The position numbers were made by a program, and so were the translations under genes. The notes under the pieces were generated by a model. The model did not search any database. It had not been told where the DNA came from and worked only from the letters and a program-made list of their open reading frames with translations. A stretch of DNA of 64,000 nucleotides, taken from assembly GCA_965649825.1 (NCBI GenBank), contig OZ287698.1, forward strand, positions 496,001-560,000, written 5' to 3'. Source of the DNA: Penicillus capitatus (lineage: Eukaryota; Chlorophyta). Below are positions 31,889-44,280 of this stretch, piece by piece. Every line of letters begins with the position of its first letter. The first letter of the stretch is position 1.

Positions 31889-33521
31889 ATGGCTCGCGTG
31901 CGCAACACTGGCCTCAAAGAACAGGTCCTCGAATCTCTGGACGTGACGAAACTGACGCCGCTCTCGCCAGAGGTCATCAGTCGTCAGGCTACGATAAACA
32001 TTGGTATGGCTGCGGTGCTTTGTTGGCAGTGGAGTGATGGTGGGCGGCAGGGACGATCGGTCATGTGGCGCATGGCAAGTCTACCCTTGTCAAATCCATC
32101 TCGGGTGTTCACACTGTGCGTTTCAAAAACGAGTTGGAGAGGAACATCACCATCAAACTCGGCTACGCCAATGCCAAGATTTATAAGTGTTCAGATCCCA
32201 AAGCGGAGAGACCGGATTGCTATGCCGCGTACGGAAGCGGAAAGGAAGATACTTTCTACGAAGAGAAATGCGGTTCACACTTTTCTCACACTTTGGCTTC
32301 GATAGCATTCACTGTAAGACAGGGGGTCAGATGGAATTGGTCCGACACGTGTCGTTTGTCGATTGCCCTGGACACGATATCTTGATGGCTACAATGCTCA
32401 ACGGAGCTGCCGTGATGGATGGGGCATTGCTGTTGATCGCAGCGAATGAATCGTGTCCACAGCCTCAGACTTCAGAACACTTAGCCGCTGTCGAGATCAT
32501 GCGCCTGGCCAACATCATCATTGTGCAGAACAAGGTGGAACGGGAAAGAGTGAGATAAGGAATGAAGTGTGCGCCCAGGTGGATCTCGTGACAGAGAATG
32601 TGGCGCAGACACAGTATGAAACGATTCTGGAGTTTACCAAGAATACAGTGGCTGATGGTGCACCCATTGTGCCGATGTCGGCTCAGCTGAAGTACAATGT
32701 GGATGTCGTGTGCGAGTACATCTGCAAACGCATCCCTGTCCCTGTCAGGTTACACATATGATCCAGTTGATCCCAGTTTGCCAAGGGAGTGTCCGCAGGG
32801 ATTTTGTGTCACCGGCGCAGATGATATTGATTCGATCGTTTGACGTGAACAAACCGGGATCGGAAGTGGACGAGTTGAAAGGAGGGGTTGCCGGGGGCAG
32901 TATTCTTCAGGGTGTTTTGAGAATGGGACAAGAAATCGAGATTCGACCCGGTATCTTGACAAAGCAATCGTCTGGAGATACCGTCTGCCGTCCAATTCGA
33001 TCCAAGATCGTGACGCTGCTGGCCGAGAAGAACGAATTGCAGTATGCAGTTCCCGGCGGTCTCATCGGCGTTGGCACTACAGTTTCATACAATCTCTGGT
33101 GACTCAAAGTGTGAGAAAGAGTGATGTTTAGGTGGATCCCAGCTTGACAAGAGGCGATCGTTTAGTCGGCCAAGTCCTGGGCGCCGTCGGTTCGCTGCCG
33201 GAAGTCTATCAGGAACTGGAGATCAATTTCTTCTTGCTGCGTCGTTTGCTGGGGGTCAAGACTGAAAAGGGCAAGAAGCAGAGCAAAGTGGAGAAGCTCG
33301 GTCGGCACGAGGTTCTGATGCTGAATATCGGATCCATGTGCACCGGGGCTAAAGTACTGGCCGTCAAACAAGATTTGGCGAAACTACAACTCACTTTACC
33401 TGTCTGCACGAAAGTCAAAGATCAAGTTGCACTGAGTCGACGTGTTGACAAAAACTGGCGTCTGATCGGTTGGGGACAGATTCAGTCAGGCGTGTCTGCA
33501 AAGTTGGAGCAATTTGAATAG
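31889..33521 (+). CDS. EIF2S3: Translation initiation factor eIF2 subunit gamma
   Basis: A 463-residue eIF2-gamma from six exons (31889-32003, 32051-32272, 32323-32534, 32579-32748, 32799-33081, 33132-33521; introns 44-50 bases). G1 motif [10 protein letters not shown]3 motif [15 protein letters not shown]4 NKVD and the family block [20 protein letters not shown] are present, ending [17 protein letters not shown]. The gamma subunit is the GTPase core of eIF2 that carries initiator Met-tRNA to the 40S subunit. Introns 2, 4 and 5 have GTT donors. It starts 90 bases after Derlin ends and ends 87 bases before the kinase-FF gene, all on one strand. Confidence 0.95.
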
Positions 33522-33608
33522 ATGCAACAAAAAGTGTCGTACAGTTGTGTTGTGTCGTACGATTGATTGGAGTTACGCGCCTTCGGCGATCATCTCGTTG
33601 CCGTCAAG

Positions 33609-36600
33609 ATGCACCGCCATCGCCTCAGGGGCCGTAGTTTTGGCTCCGGGTCTGAGTTGTTGCGAATGGATCTCTCTTTGTCGACCCGCGTGGCACCTCG
33701 GTCGCGTCTCGTCGTGACGGCGACGGGAGGATTAAAAGCGAAAGGGAAGCGACACTTCGCTCGGGACATCGCCGTGAAGCGCACCTTGGGCGAAGGCTCC
33801 TTCGGTCAAGTTTACGAAGTGCGTACCCGTCGTGGAAGGATACCGTCCGTCCGATTGAGGGAGTGCAGGGTTTGATGACGACGCCTACTGGGCAGGAACG
33901 TGTCGTACTCAAACGCACGAAGGCACAGATTCCTGTGAGAGCATCGGAGAAACGAACGGGATCAGAGGAGTATGTTATTTCGTGCAGGGTGCTCAGCAGA
34001 TGTCCGAGATGGAGCATGTGCTGAATGTCTACGCGTCGAAGGTTTGCCGGAACAGCGTGGCCGAGTTCATGGGGTACTGTGGAGTGAGCTCCGATGAAGC
34101 GACCGGAAACCTGACACAGGGAACATGGCTGGTATGACAGACACTCTCGTGATGCAATAGGAGAGCTGTCATGCAGATGTGGAAATTTCAAGGAGACAAG
34201 ACACTGGCCACGTACATGAGGCGACGTGACACATTGGCTGCTTTGGCAGAAGATCTGGACGTCGCTGAGGGAGAAGTCCCTCGCACCGTACTGAAACAGA
34301 TTTTACTCAACCTTAAGGTCCGGGACGGATGAGCGTGAGGCCGCACGCTTTTCATTAAGGTCGTTCTAGGGTCTGCACAGTGCCGGTTTGGTACACCGAG
34401 ATGTCAAGCCGTCAAATCTGGTGTTCTCGGTCGAGGACAAGGCGTTCAAGTTCATCGATCTGGGAGCCTGTGCCGATCTGCGCCTTGGCACGAATTATGT
34501 TCCGAACGAGTCCATCCTGGATGCCATCTATTGCCCACCAGAGCAATACGTTTTGCCCACTAATGCGCCTCAGCTGTCAGCCAGTGCCTTCTCCATGGTT
34601 ATCTCTCCAATGCTCTGGTCCAAACACAAGCCAGATCGCTTCGATGTCTACTCTGCTGGTCTGATCTTCTTTCAGCTGGCTGTGCCGACTATGTGTTCTG
34701 ATCGTGCCATTAAGTCCTTCGTCAGCAACTTCGAGCGTCATGAGCACGATCTACAACACTGGCGCCAATCGGCAACACTTCTGTCGCGTCACACACAGAT
34801 ACTCGATGCGAATGATGGCGCAGGATGGGATCTTCTGCAACGGATGCTGAGACCCAGGCGCATCGAACAGAGCAGTGATGGGACAGTGAGCTTTGTGGAG
34901 AGCGAAGACGAGAGCCTTCTGCGCGTCTCTGTGGATGCCGCTCTTGCACACGATTTCTTTAAGACGGCAGAGACGAGGGAACAGAAGCCGATGCTAAATC
35001 TGTGGCGCAGATACTCGCGAAAACTCTTTGATCTGGAGGGGAAGATCCTGAATCAGGTCGTCGAAACGGAGCAACAGACGACGACGGTGAAGAAGCTGCA
35101 GTCCCAAGTTTCCCAGGGCGAGGCGTCGGAACAGGAATTGCGAAAAGAAGAGCGAAAACTCTCTTCCTTGCAGGCGTCGCTGAAATCCATGCAGAATGAA
35201 TTCGTGAGTCTGTCAAAAACGGCTTTCGAAAAGTTCGGCGTGAAAAAACAAGTGAATCAGGACACGGTCGCAGACGAGATCCTTGAATCTGTGGATGAGA
35301 CCGAAGACGAAACGAGTATGCCGCTTGGCCAAAAGCCCTTTTATGATATGTCTTGTCTGTTAGAAGCGCCTGCTGAGAAGACAGAGACACCTCGTTCTCC
35401 GTTCGGTTGGCTGAGAGGAAGAGGATCCAAAGAGAGGGGAGGCACGAGCACGAGCCCAGCAGAGATCCCTGGCCGACCGGAGAATCTGGTGTACATGGGT
35501 CTCAAGTTTACCGGACTTGCGGCTCGTGTTGCGGGAGATTTGGCGACGAGCATCAAGAAGGACGCCGAAAAGCTGATGGAGGAGATCGAAACAGAAAATG
35601 ACAAGAAAGTACCTATGTCCTTGTTTTTCACACTTTCTCACTCTTTCATCTTCAGCGACACCGCGAATCGACGGATCGACGATTTCTGGAGATGTTGAAG
35701 TCATCAAGAGTGACGCAAGCGATGGCGTACGACGATGTGGAAAAGCAGTTTCGGAGAGAAGATTCCTTCACGGCCGTGGAGCCTGAACGCCGTCAACTGC
35801 TGTTCGCCGCCTACATCCGTGCACTGATCGAGAAGCAGTCTAAACTCGAGAGCAAAGCCGAAGAGCAACTCAGGGTAACGACAGAAGACAGATGCTAGAT
35901 TCTTAGTTCTCTCAAACATAGATACCTATCTGTTTCTCTCTCCTGTATAGCTGAATCAGTTTTGAGAGACTTCTCTGTTGGGACCACTGTAATGTATGAT
36001 TTTTTCTTGGCGAGTGGACTAAGTCGTCACATGCCGTTCCTGAGTCTTTGACTCTTGTGTGGTCTGTAGAGTCTGTTTGTCCAGCGAGGCCTTCATTCGG
36101 GATCCCGCTGGGAGGACATCGCCGCATCATTGGGTCAAGAGAAGGCCTTCCTCGCCGTCAAGGATGGAGAGAGACGTCGACAGATCTTCGAGAGTGTGAG
36201 GAAAGAACAGCATCAGAGAGACACGGACGAGGCGTCACTGGAGAAGGCAACGTCCGATTTCAGGATTCTCCTCAGAGGTGAGCTCTCTCATATCCCTTCT
36301 GTCTATCATTGCCAATCACTCAATAGAAACGCAGCCTGCCATCCGAGGATGTTCATCGTGGCCGCATATCAAGCGTCAGATCTACGACGATCGGCGTTAC
36401 CAGGCACTCCCTGAGAACCAACGCAGAGAGCTGTTTCTGGAATACCAAGCCATTGTGCGAGAGATCGAAGCAGAAGAGGAGACCGAACGGCTGAAGGCAC
36501 TTGAATCTCTCAAGACAAAGGCCGCCGACGAAACGGCCGCTGCCGAGGCACGCCTCACAGAACTGCTGCAGCAGCGAGCAAACCTCAAGGAACAGTACGC

Positions 36601-36832
36601 AAAGATGCAGACCAATCTGGAACGCATGGAAAAGACACTGGACGCCCACAAGGCTCGCATCGAAGAGAAGGAGCAAAGAATCCAGCACAGCGATGACGGA
36701 TCTGTTCTCTTCAGATTCGGTGACGCGGATGGGACGACAGGGCAGACCGATCCATCTCCATCCCTCGATCCGGCAGCCGCGCAGAGCGATTCCTTCGCTC
36801 GAATGAACGGATCAGATGGATCGCCTGTGTGA
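33609..36832 (+). CDS. STN7/Stt7-type (thylakoid state-transition family) protein kinase fused to three FF domains
   Basis: 910 residues from eight exons (33609-33818, 33869-33934, 33988-34131, 34177-34317, 34370-35608, 35656-35874, 36070-36277, 36327-36832), frame closed. The N-terminus is Arg/Ser-rich and transit-like. Kinase: LGEGSFGQVYE (~60-70), VVLKRTK, WKFQGDKTLATYM, HRDVKPSNL (~196), FIDLGACADLRLGTNYVPNE and YCPPEQYVLP, characteristic of STN7/STN8, which phosphorylate light-harvesting or PSII proteins. A coiled coil follows (~430-500). Then come three FF-like domains: RRFLEMLKSS...WDDVEK-type (~608-660), SRWEDIAASLGQEKAF (~685-730) and SSWPHIKRQIYDDRRYQAL (~750-800), and a last coiled coil. 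FF domains are usually nuclear phosphopeptide binders. The junction is a normal 47-base intron with phase kept, so this reads as one gene. Confidence 0.78.
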
Positions 36833-37499
<667 letters not shown>

Positions 37500-37521
37500 G
37501 AGACACCCCAGTGAACGTCAT

Positions 37522-37537
37522 CCATCCCGTTGGATGG
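37522..37537 (+). terminator. Histone-type 3' stem-loop after H3
   Basis: ccatcc-cgtt-ggatgg forms a perfect 6-base stem with a 4-base loop, 22 bases after the H3 stop. Geometry and position match the histone mRNA 3' stem-loop bound by SLBP, but the stem sequence is not the animal consensus. Confidence 0.5.
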
Positions 37538-37795
37538 TTCATGTGTGCTAATCCATAAGTGTGCGTCGAAACACAACGATCGATCGGACTTTGTTACGGA
37601 CGGGACACTGTAGTCGATGACCATCTGTTTGGCTGAATGCACCATCAAGCGCCATCGCGTCCAAGTCACGCACCGTATGCCGCGTCGCTATTCGCCGGTT
37701 AGCAAAACGAGGCAGAACGCAGCGAACTCTGTGCTTTTTAAAGCTGTTGAATTTTGCAACTGTCTCTTAGCGTGTAAAGCAAAAAGCTTGCGGAC

Positions 37796-40700
37796 ATGCG
37801 ACTTTTCCGCACCATGCATCCCTGTTTGAATGCACTGTTGCTCTGTGTGCTGCTTGGCTCAGCTCCATTGGCTGAGGGTCAAGCGGAATCTCCTGGAAGT
37901 CAACCGGAGCTTGACGACGCCTTCGACGACGATGGGTTGACGGCGGTCGACACGTTGAAACTTCCAAACTCGGAAAAATACGGTTTTCGCTTTTCCATAT
38001 CGGCCGTAAGACGATCTCTCTTTGCGGTGTATGCACATCATGTTGCACACCTCAGGAGAACACAGTGATGCATATTGTGCGCGTTCCTGCAAGGGAGAAT
38101 AAATTTCCAGATGTGTTATTGACATTGGACTTATTGTTACCTGCCTCGAATGTGGATATCTATTGCCGACCTGGTAGGATTAATCTGGCAGCTGCTGGCT
38201 ATTTCCCTCCTAAGTTCGATTATGAATGGAAATCGGGTTCGTTCTGTGCATCTCGGCAAAATCTGCTGACCCATCGTGCACAGATCATCGGCACGGCAAT
38301 GACTATGTGTTTATCTCGAAGCATCATCCAGAGTACAGAAGCTATACGGGATTGGCAGAAGACGGGACGTTGACGGCTTACATTACCTGCACGGTAAGGC
38401 ATTCCTGTTTTGTTGACGACGGGAGACGAACTGTTGCACTCTTGTGTCGCATAGCTGGCCGAAGAAGCAGGGGTCTCTGCTCATGGCGTCATGGAGGTCA
38501 AGTTTTCTTATGAGACGCAAGACCTGGTACAGAGAGAGCGGGACGCTCTGGACAACATATTCGAAGAGTAAGACCAACCGTTGCCCAATTGCAGATGATG
38601 ACTTGAGTGTGACATTTCAGGTGCTGTCAAGGAGAGGAGCATTGTAAAAGATGGAAGGAGCACATTGAACAGGACAACGCAGAAGCAACAAATTTTTGCC
38701 ATTACCTAGGCAACTATTGCGATGACGGTATTCGCCTGTGAGCGCGTTTGATCTTGCATGTCGCCTCGCTTTTTTGAAGGCCATCTCGTTCAGCTAAACT
38801 TGAATGACCAGAACATGAGTTGTGCGTTTCCTGGTCAAGAACTGGCGAAATTTCAACGTTTGGAGAAACTCCAGTTAAAAGGCAATCAGCTAAAGGTCGG
38901 AACCCTTATGCAGATCTCTTCTCCTTGGGGATCTCATTGCGTCAGGGTCGATTGGATGACGTTTTGGAAGACGTACTCGGGCACAAGAACTTGCAGCAGC
39001 TTGAGATTTCGGGCGCATCTTTCACTGGAGATCTCGCTGAAGATGCAACGGATCGCGATGCGCCTGTGTGCGAGATTGCACGACAGGGAGTCCTTGTTCA
39101 GCTCGATCTGGTGAACTGTGGCATTACTGGACCCCTTCCTCACTGTCTTCTGGATAGCGAGTCCAAACTCAGAGACGTCAATCTCCGTACCCATCGCATC
39201 TGACTCACCTTTCGATGACATTCCTGCCTTCCAGATGGCAATCGACTAAGTGGCGTGCTTCCAGATGTGACAATGGAGGAATCCAGGTTGCTCGATCTCG
39301 TCCTGGCCGAAAACGCGTTCACAGGTGCGCCATTGCTGTTCCTCTTTGATCATAGGTCTTGGTCATTGAAGGCACAATTCCGGAGAGTTGGACGGCGTTT
39401 CCCAATCTGCAAGCTCTGGATATATCATCCAATCAGTTGAGTGGCGAAATCCCGAAAGGCTTTAACAATTCGCGCCACCTGCAACTCATGAACCTGGCAA
39501 ACAATCAGTTGACGGGCTCCATCCCAGACGATCTGGCGGCGGGCAGACACTTTAAGAGTCTGAATATCAGCCACAATCGATTGACAGGAGAGCTCCCCGA
39601 TGGCTTCTTCTTCGGGGCGAAGCATCTGGAGTTGATCGATGCGCAGGGCAACCGTTTTTCTGGATCGATTCCGCCAAGTGTGGCCAATGCTACCAATCTC
39701 GTTTGGCTCGATCTCAGTCACAACACGTTTACTGGGTCGCCCCCTTCGGAGCTCGGCAATTTGGAGTTACTCTTTACGTTGTTTCTCAACGACAATGCTC
39801 TGAGTGGTCCCCTTCCTCCAAGTCTCGGCCGGCTGCCACATCTACATGTGATTTACTTTCAATCCAATGCCTTCAGCGGTACCATTCCGATCGAGTGGAG
39901 CACCATCACGGTTCTGCGCCATCTCCGTCTGGATGATAATCAATTGGAGGGCGAGATACCAGGATGGATGCTTAACTTCCACAATCCATACTATCCCGTA
40001 TATTTCCGAGTGAATCTGACTTCCAACAAGTTCAGCAGATTTGATGAGGCATGGTATGATCGTCCGACAGAGCCCAGCGGCATTATGGAGTTTTTCGCTG
40101 CACGTAATCAGCTCGAGGTCAGCCAACATCGACACATATCTGCTCCAGTTGGGATCGTTACTGTAGGGAGAATTTCCTCCACAGTTGGCGAAGGAATTGT
40201 ACCTTGTACGCCTAGATCTGTCTGAGAATAAGATGACGTAAGCATCACTTATGTGATTCGCTGCCTGAAGGGATGGTTGTGGATTAGAGGAGAATTGCCA
40301 TCGGGAAAAGATAGACTTCGAAATGTCCTGAGTCTTAATCTATCGGAAAATGCATTTACTGGAAGCATACCAGAGGACTGGGCAAAGACAGCCCTGGTTA
40401 CTGCACCCAGACCTACGGTATCTTGAGCATTCTGCAGGTCGTTGTGATTTCGTCCTCCTGTTATAGACGATGGATTTATCGAAGAACAAGCTTTCCGGGA
40501 AGATTCCGAAATTCTTACAGGTGTCCAAGAATTCAGATATCGACCGTCAATTCTTCTTGAAAGCAAGCGAATCCTTCAGCATCTCGCCGTCGCTCTATTC
40601 TCTGTCTGTTGTCTGCAGGGCAACAAATTTGATTACCAGTGTCCATTACCTAGTGCATTTTTTCATGTTCAAGATTTGGAATGCGATGAAGTCGACGCAG

Positions 40701-41074
40701 ACGTAAAGACTGAGGTATCTGCAAGCAATTCTGCCGCAGATATCAAAGAACAGAACCAAGAGAGCGCAACCGTGAGCAGTCTATCAGACGGATCGTCCAA
40801 TCAAGATTCGTCACCGTCTGTTTCGTCTGAAACATCGAGCTCTTCTTCTTCCAATATTCTTGTTCCTGTATTGGCAGCAACTGTTGCCGCATGCTTTGCC
40901 GTCGTCGTTATGCTGGTGGCCATGAGGATCCGCAGGCGAAATGGGCCGAAAGATCTGGCGTTCGCCGAAAAAGACATTTCGTCGACTGAATGGCCAAGCA
41001 AACACAAATCTAAGGGGGAGATGACAGATAGTGCGCGCATGTACGCCGCAGACGACAGCAGTGTCCCAGTCTGA
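37796..41074 (+). CDS. Leucine-rich-repeat single-pass membrane protein (receptor-like, no kinase)
   Basis: A multi-exon gene with signal peptide (MRLFRTMHPCLNALLLCVLL). An N-terminal ~250-residue beta-rich and Cys-containing region is assembled across introns near 38007-38056, 38242-38288 and 38393-38456 (for example ENTVMHIVRVPARENKFPD, NDYVFISKHHPEYRSYTG). Then come about ten plant-type LRRs (LQALDISSNQLSGEIP, LQLMNLANNQLTGSIP, LVWLDLSHNTFTGSPP), a Ser-rich stalk, a membrane span (VPVLAATVAACFAVVVMLV) and a 50-residue cytosolic tail. No kinase domain follows. It is likely a cell-surface recognition or adhesion protein. Exons between 40110 and 40680 are short, so boundaries there are approximate; the chain is continuous in family terms. 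Confidence 0.75.
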
Positions 41075-41645
41075 TACCGTGGATTCATCACTTTATGACT
41101 ATTACGGATAAATCGGTTCAGAATAAAGCAAAAGGATCACACTGACGACAGTATGAATACTGCCATGAACAGCATTTATCTTACTATTACCATTGTTTAA
41201 GCAATTGAGGAATTTTCTCAAAAGAGCGATTTCAAGAAACGTTCACGCGAAGAATGCACGAGATCATTGTCTGGATGAGCATGACTGCCAGGTAAGGAGG
41301 AGAGCTCGCGGCCAAAAGCAGATCCATGTTCGTAGCCAATGTTGTATGTGCCACACATCGAACCTGTGATGGGGATCGAATGCAGCAGTTGAGTGAAAAG
41401 GTAGCGCAGATCGCTGCGACTGTAGCTGGACACAAATAACAATGGAATCGATCAGGAACCCAGGCAGTCGATGCTGAGCAAGGCATAGGGGATCGATCGC
41501 GGACCGAAACGTCGTTGTGCATCGAGACCAAGTCAAACAACCATAAGCTCGCTTTACTGTCCCATATCTTCTACTGTACGATTTTGTGCGTTCGACGAAG
41601 AGTGAGAGCTCATTCTTTTTCGAAAAGACAGGTGTGTTGGGTGCA
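41075..41645. other. Convergent 3' region between LRR gene and ATIC
   Basis: About 570 bases between two stop codons facing each other. AATAAA-like sites occur (aataaagc ~41122). No gene or repeat seen. Confidence 0.4.
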
Positions 41646-43639
41646 TCAATGCTTGAAGTGACGGATGCCGGTGAAGACGAGAACCACTCCGTACTTGTTG
41701 CAGCAGTCCACGGCATCGGAGTCGCGAATGCTGCCTCCGGGCTGCACAATTGCGGTCACTCCTGCTTGGCACGCTTTCTCCACGGCATCGCCCCAAGAGA
41801 AAGGAAAGAACGCCTCGCTTGCCAGCACAGCCCCCTGGTCACCATCGACAACCAATGCCGAGTTCGTTTGGGGGAAGCGATCGCACTTTGGCTTCGTCTT
41901 TGGCCTTGTCCAATGAAAGCTCAACGCTTGTCACTCGGTTTGGCTGACCGCTGCCCATTCCCAACAGCTTCCCGTTCTTGGCAATAGCGATGGCATTGCT
42001 CTTCACGTATTTCACACACGTCCATGCAAACTTCAGATCTTTCAGATGTTCTTCAGACGGCTGCGTGTGCGACGCGCAGGTGAATGCGATATCATCAGGC
42101 GACAGCGAATCCTGTTCCTGATAGAGAAATCCACCGCATACCTGACGCAGGTTGCCCAGAGGCGCGCTTTTCGGCTTTGTCGCCTCCAAAATCCGAAGAT
42201 TCTTCGATTTGCTCTTCAGCACTTCCAATCCCTATCACACAATATCTCACTCTGTACGGAAGATAGAGAAAGAATGACGTCAGAGGTGTAGCTGGGAGCG
42301 ATCACGATTTCGTAGAACATCTTGCTCTTGCCATCTGTCGGATTGAGCCCGTCTTTGATGCTCTGAGCCACGGCAGCATCGACTTCTCTATTGAATGCCA
42401 CAATTCCACCAAAGGCGCTCATGGGATCGCCTTCCAGAGCCAACTGGTATGCCTCACTCAAATCAGCCCTCCTGTGTCCATCCATCTACCTCGTCCAGTT
42501 CTCCTCTCACACTTCCTTACGTGGCAGCTCCGCAGGGATTGGTATGCTTAACGATGACGCAGCTTGGCTCTTTCATGTCACAGACACAGGCGTAGGCCGC
42601 ATCGGCATCCTGTCACATCATCTCGCTTGAACAGACGGCAGGTCTCGTCGGGCATGACCAAGTAGTTGTTGTAAGACATCTCTTTTCCGTGATGCTGCAC
42701 AGCCGTTGCGATGCCTCCGACACCATCCTTCTCCAGCGACCGATCCAAATAGAACGCCGCTTTCTGGTGCGGATTCTCTCCGTATCTCAGATCTTGTAGC
42801 TTCTTGAGTGGGAGGGTCATCTCCCCAGGCGGTTCGGGATTCCCAATCTGTCCCCAGAACCATTCGCTCACCTGAGCATCGTATACCGCACAGTGCTGAA
42901 AGGCCTTCCAGGCCAACGTCCTTCTGAACAGACGCAACGCATCCACCGTCGCATCCGATCTCAGCATCTCCAGCAGCGGTGTGTAATCTTCTGGATCCAC
43001 GACGACAAAGACATGCTCATGATTCTTGGCGGCCGCACGGATCATGGCCGGCCCACCAATGTCGATATTCTCCAGGCCCACATCAAAGGACGGAGCAGGA
43101 TCCGAGAGCACCGTCTGGCGAAATGGATAGAGATTCACAACGACGATGTCGATCTGCGGAATGCCGTAGCTTTGCGTCGTCTCCATATGCGAAGGGCTGC
43201 TTCGCTTGGCCAGGATGCCACCGTGGATACTCGGATGCAACGTCTTCACCCGACCTGCATCACACTTCGGCATCCATCAAACGCTTCCGCAGAGAGATGT
43301 CGACCGTCGAGCATTTCGGGGAACTGAGTGAGATCCTCCACGCGGGTCACATCAAGTTTGTATCCTTCGATCGCCGCGGCGCTGCCTCCTGTCGATGTCA
43401 AATCGTACCCCAACTCGGTCAGCCCCTGTCCAATCATAAGCCATTCGATTGCCAAGAGAGATAGACGCGCTATGCCTGTGCCAGTTCTTCCAGTCTAGTC
43501 TTGTCGGATACCGAAATCAGCGCAAACTTGCGATTCTGGACATCGACTAACACAATACCCGTCAGCAGGGATGCGTCATCGAGTCTGTGTCCTTTTCACT
43601 CTTCTTTGATGCGCTCTCTGTCTTTGCACTCGTCGCCAT
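41646..43639 (-). CDS. ATIC: Bifunctional AICAR transformylase / IMP cyclohydrolase (ATIC, PurH)
   Basis: Catalyses the last two steps of IMP synthesis: formylation of AICAR by 10-formyl-THF, then ring closure. From ATG 43639 ([20 protein letters not shown]) the IMP cyclohydrolase domain follows: [62 protein letters not shown]. The transformylase domain has [32 protein letters not shown] and the C-terminal [16 protein letters not shown] with [10 protein letters not shown]. First intron about 53 bases; the second (43426-43475) must start with GC because the GT alternative leaves a stop. Further introns occur at about 42230-42290, 42480-42540 and 42610-42640. Purine synthesis is cytosolic in most eukaryotes and no targeting sequence is evident. 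Confidence 0.9.
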
Positions 43640-44172
43640 GATACACGACCTCTTGCCCTTCGTTCTCCTGTCAACCATCCTCCCTCACGAAACTGGATCA
43701 CGGAAACGACGGCCGACAGCTCGTGTCGGTTCACTGAAGGTCGACGCCAAGGGGTTCGACGTATGGAGTGTCGCGTTTTTTGAAGACGTATCGCGACAGG
43801 ACAGCGCCAACAGGAACGCGTGGCGTGACCCAACATCGAACGATATCGCGATCTACGTTTCTGGGCACGTCACGTCGTTACCAGCCGCGGGCGAGCGTGC
43901 CATGCAACGTTGCGCCTGTATGCACATCCCTTGGCAACAACAAGCGCCGCCCTTCTTTCATCGACCATTATTGCGCCCTGTCCCTTCGCCTCGAACGCAT
44001 ACACTACGGCCAATCGTCTCCACTGTACGACGCGCTCCTTACAGCACACCCATACGCATTGTATATCCCCGTAGATGTCGTCTGAGTTCCATCCTTTACA
44101 GAATCGTCGGCATGTCATCTCAGATCAGCACGCATGCCGCCCTCGTCGCCTGATGACTCTTCATTCTCAGAG
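43640..44172. other. Upstream region of ATIC, no confident gene
   Basis: Open frames exist on both strands (a plus frame through 44153, a minus frame from ATG 44118 to 43870), but neither resembles a known family or shows consistent splice continuation. The region must hold the ATIC promoter. Confidence 0.3.
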
Positions 44173-44280
44173 CAAAAAAGACACGAAACGGTCGGGAGTT
44201 CTCGGCGGCTTGATGCTGCTTTTCCAGAAACGTTCTGCAACTCTCCCTTTTCGCTCTCTGTATCGTTTTCCTTAAATCAT
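44173..44280 (+). repeat. Second copy of the histone H3 promoter/leader, no H3 following
   Basis: About 105 bases here match 36981-37088, the leader of histone H3, along their length (shared gagttctcgg, ttttccagaaacgtt, ccttttcgctct). Both copies end at an ATG at the same relative place, but the frame here reads only MKLHSVHSFSS before a stop. It is probably the remnant of a duplicated histone locus or a re-used promoter. Confidence 0.65.

Noticed and set aside
32750-33107. Minus-strand ORFs across eIF2-gamma
   Set aside because: Antisense shadows of a strongly conserved coding sequence.
33609-36832. Treating the kinase and the FF-domain part as two separate genes
   Set aside because: A typical-length intron with good splice sites keeps the frame, no in-frame ATG with a promoter gap precedes FF1, and the total exon length closes. 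RNA evidence could still overturn this.
43587-44153. Plus-strand ORF of 188 codons upstream of ATIC
   Set aside because: It overlaps the ATIC start and first intron on the other strand, has biased low-complexity composition and no recognisable domain.
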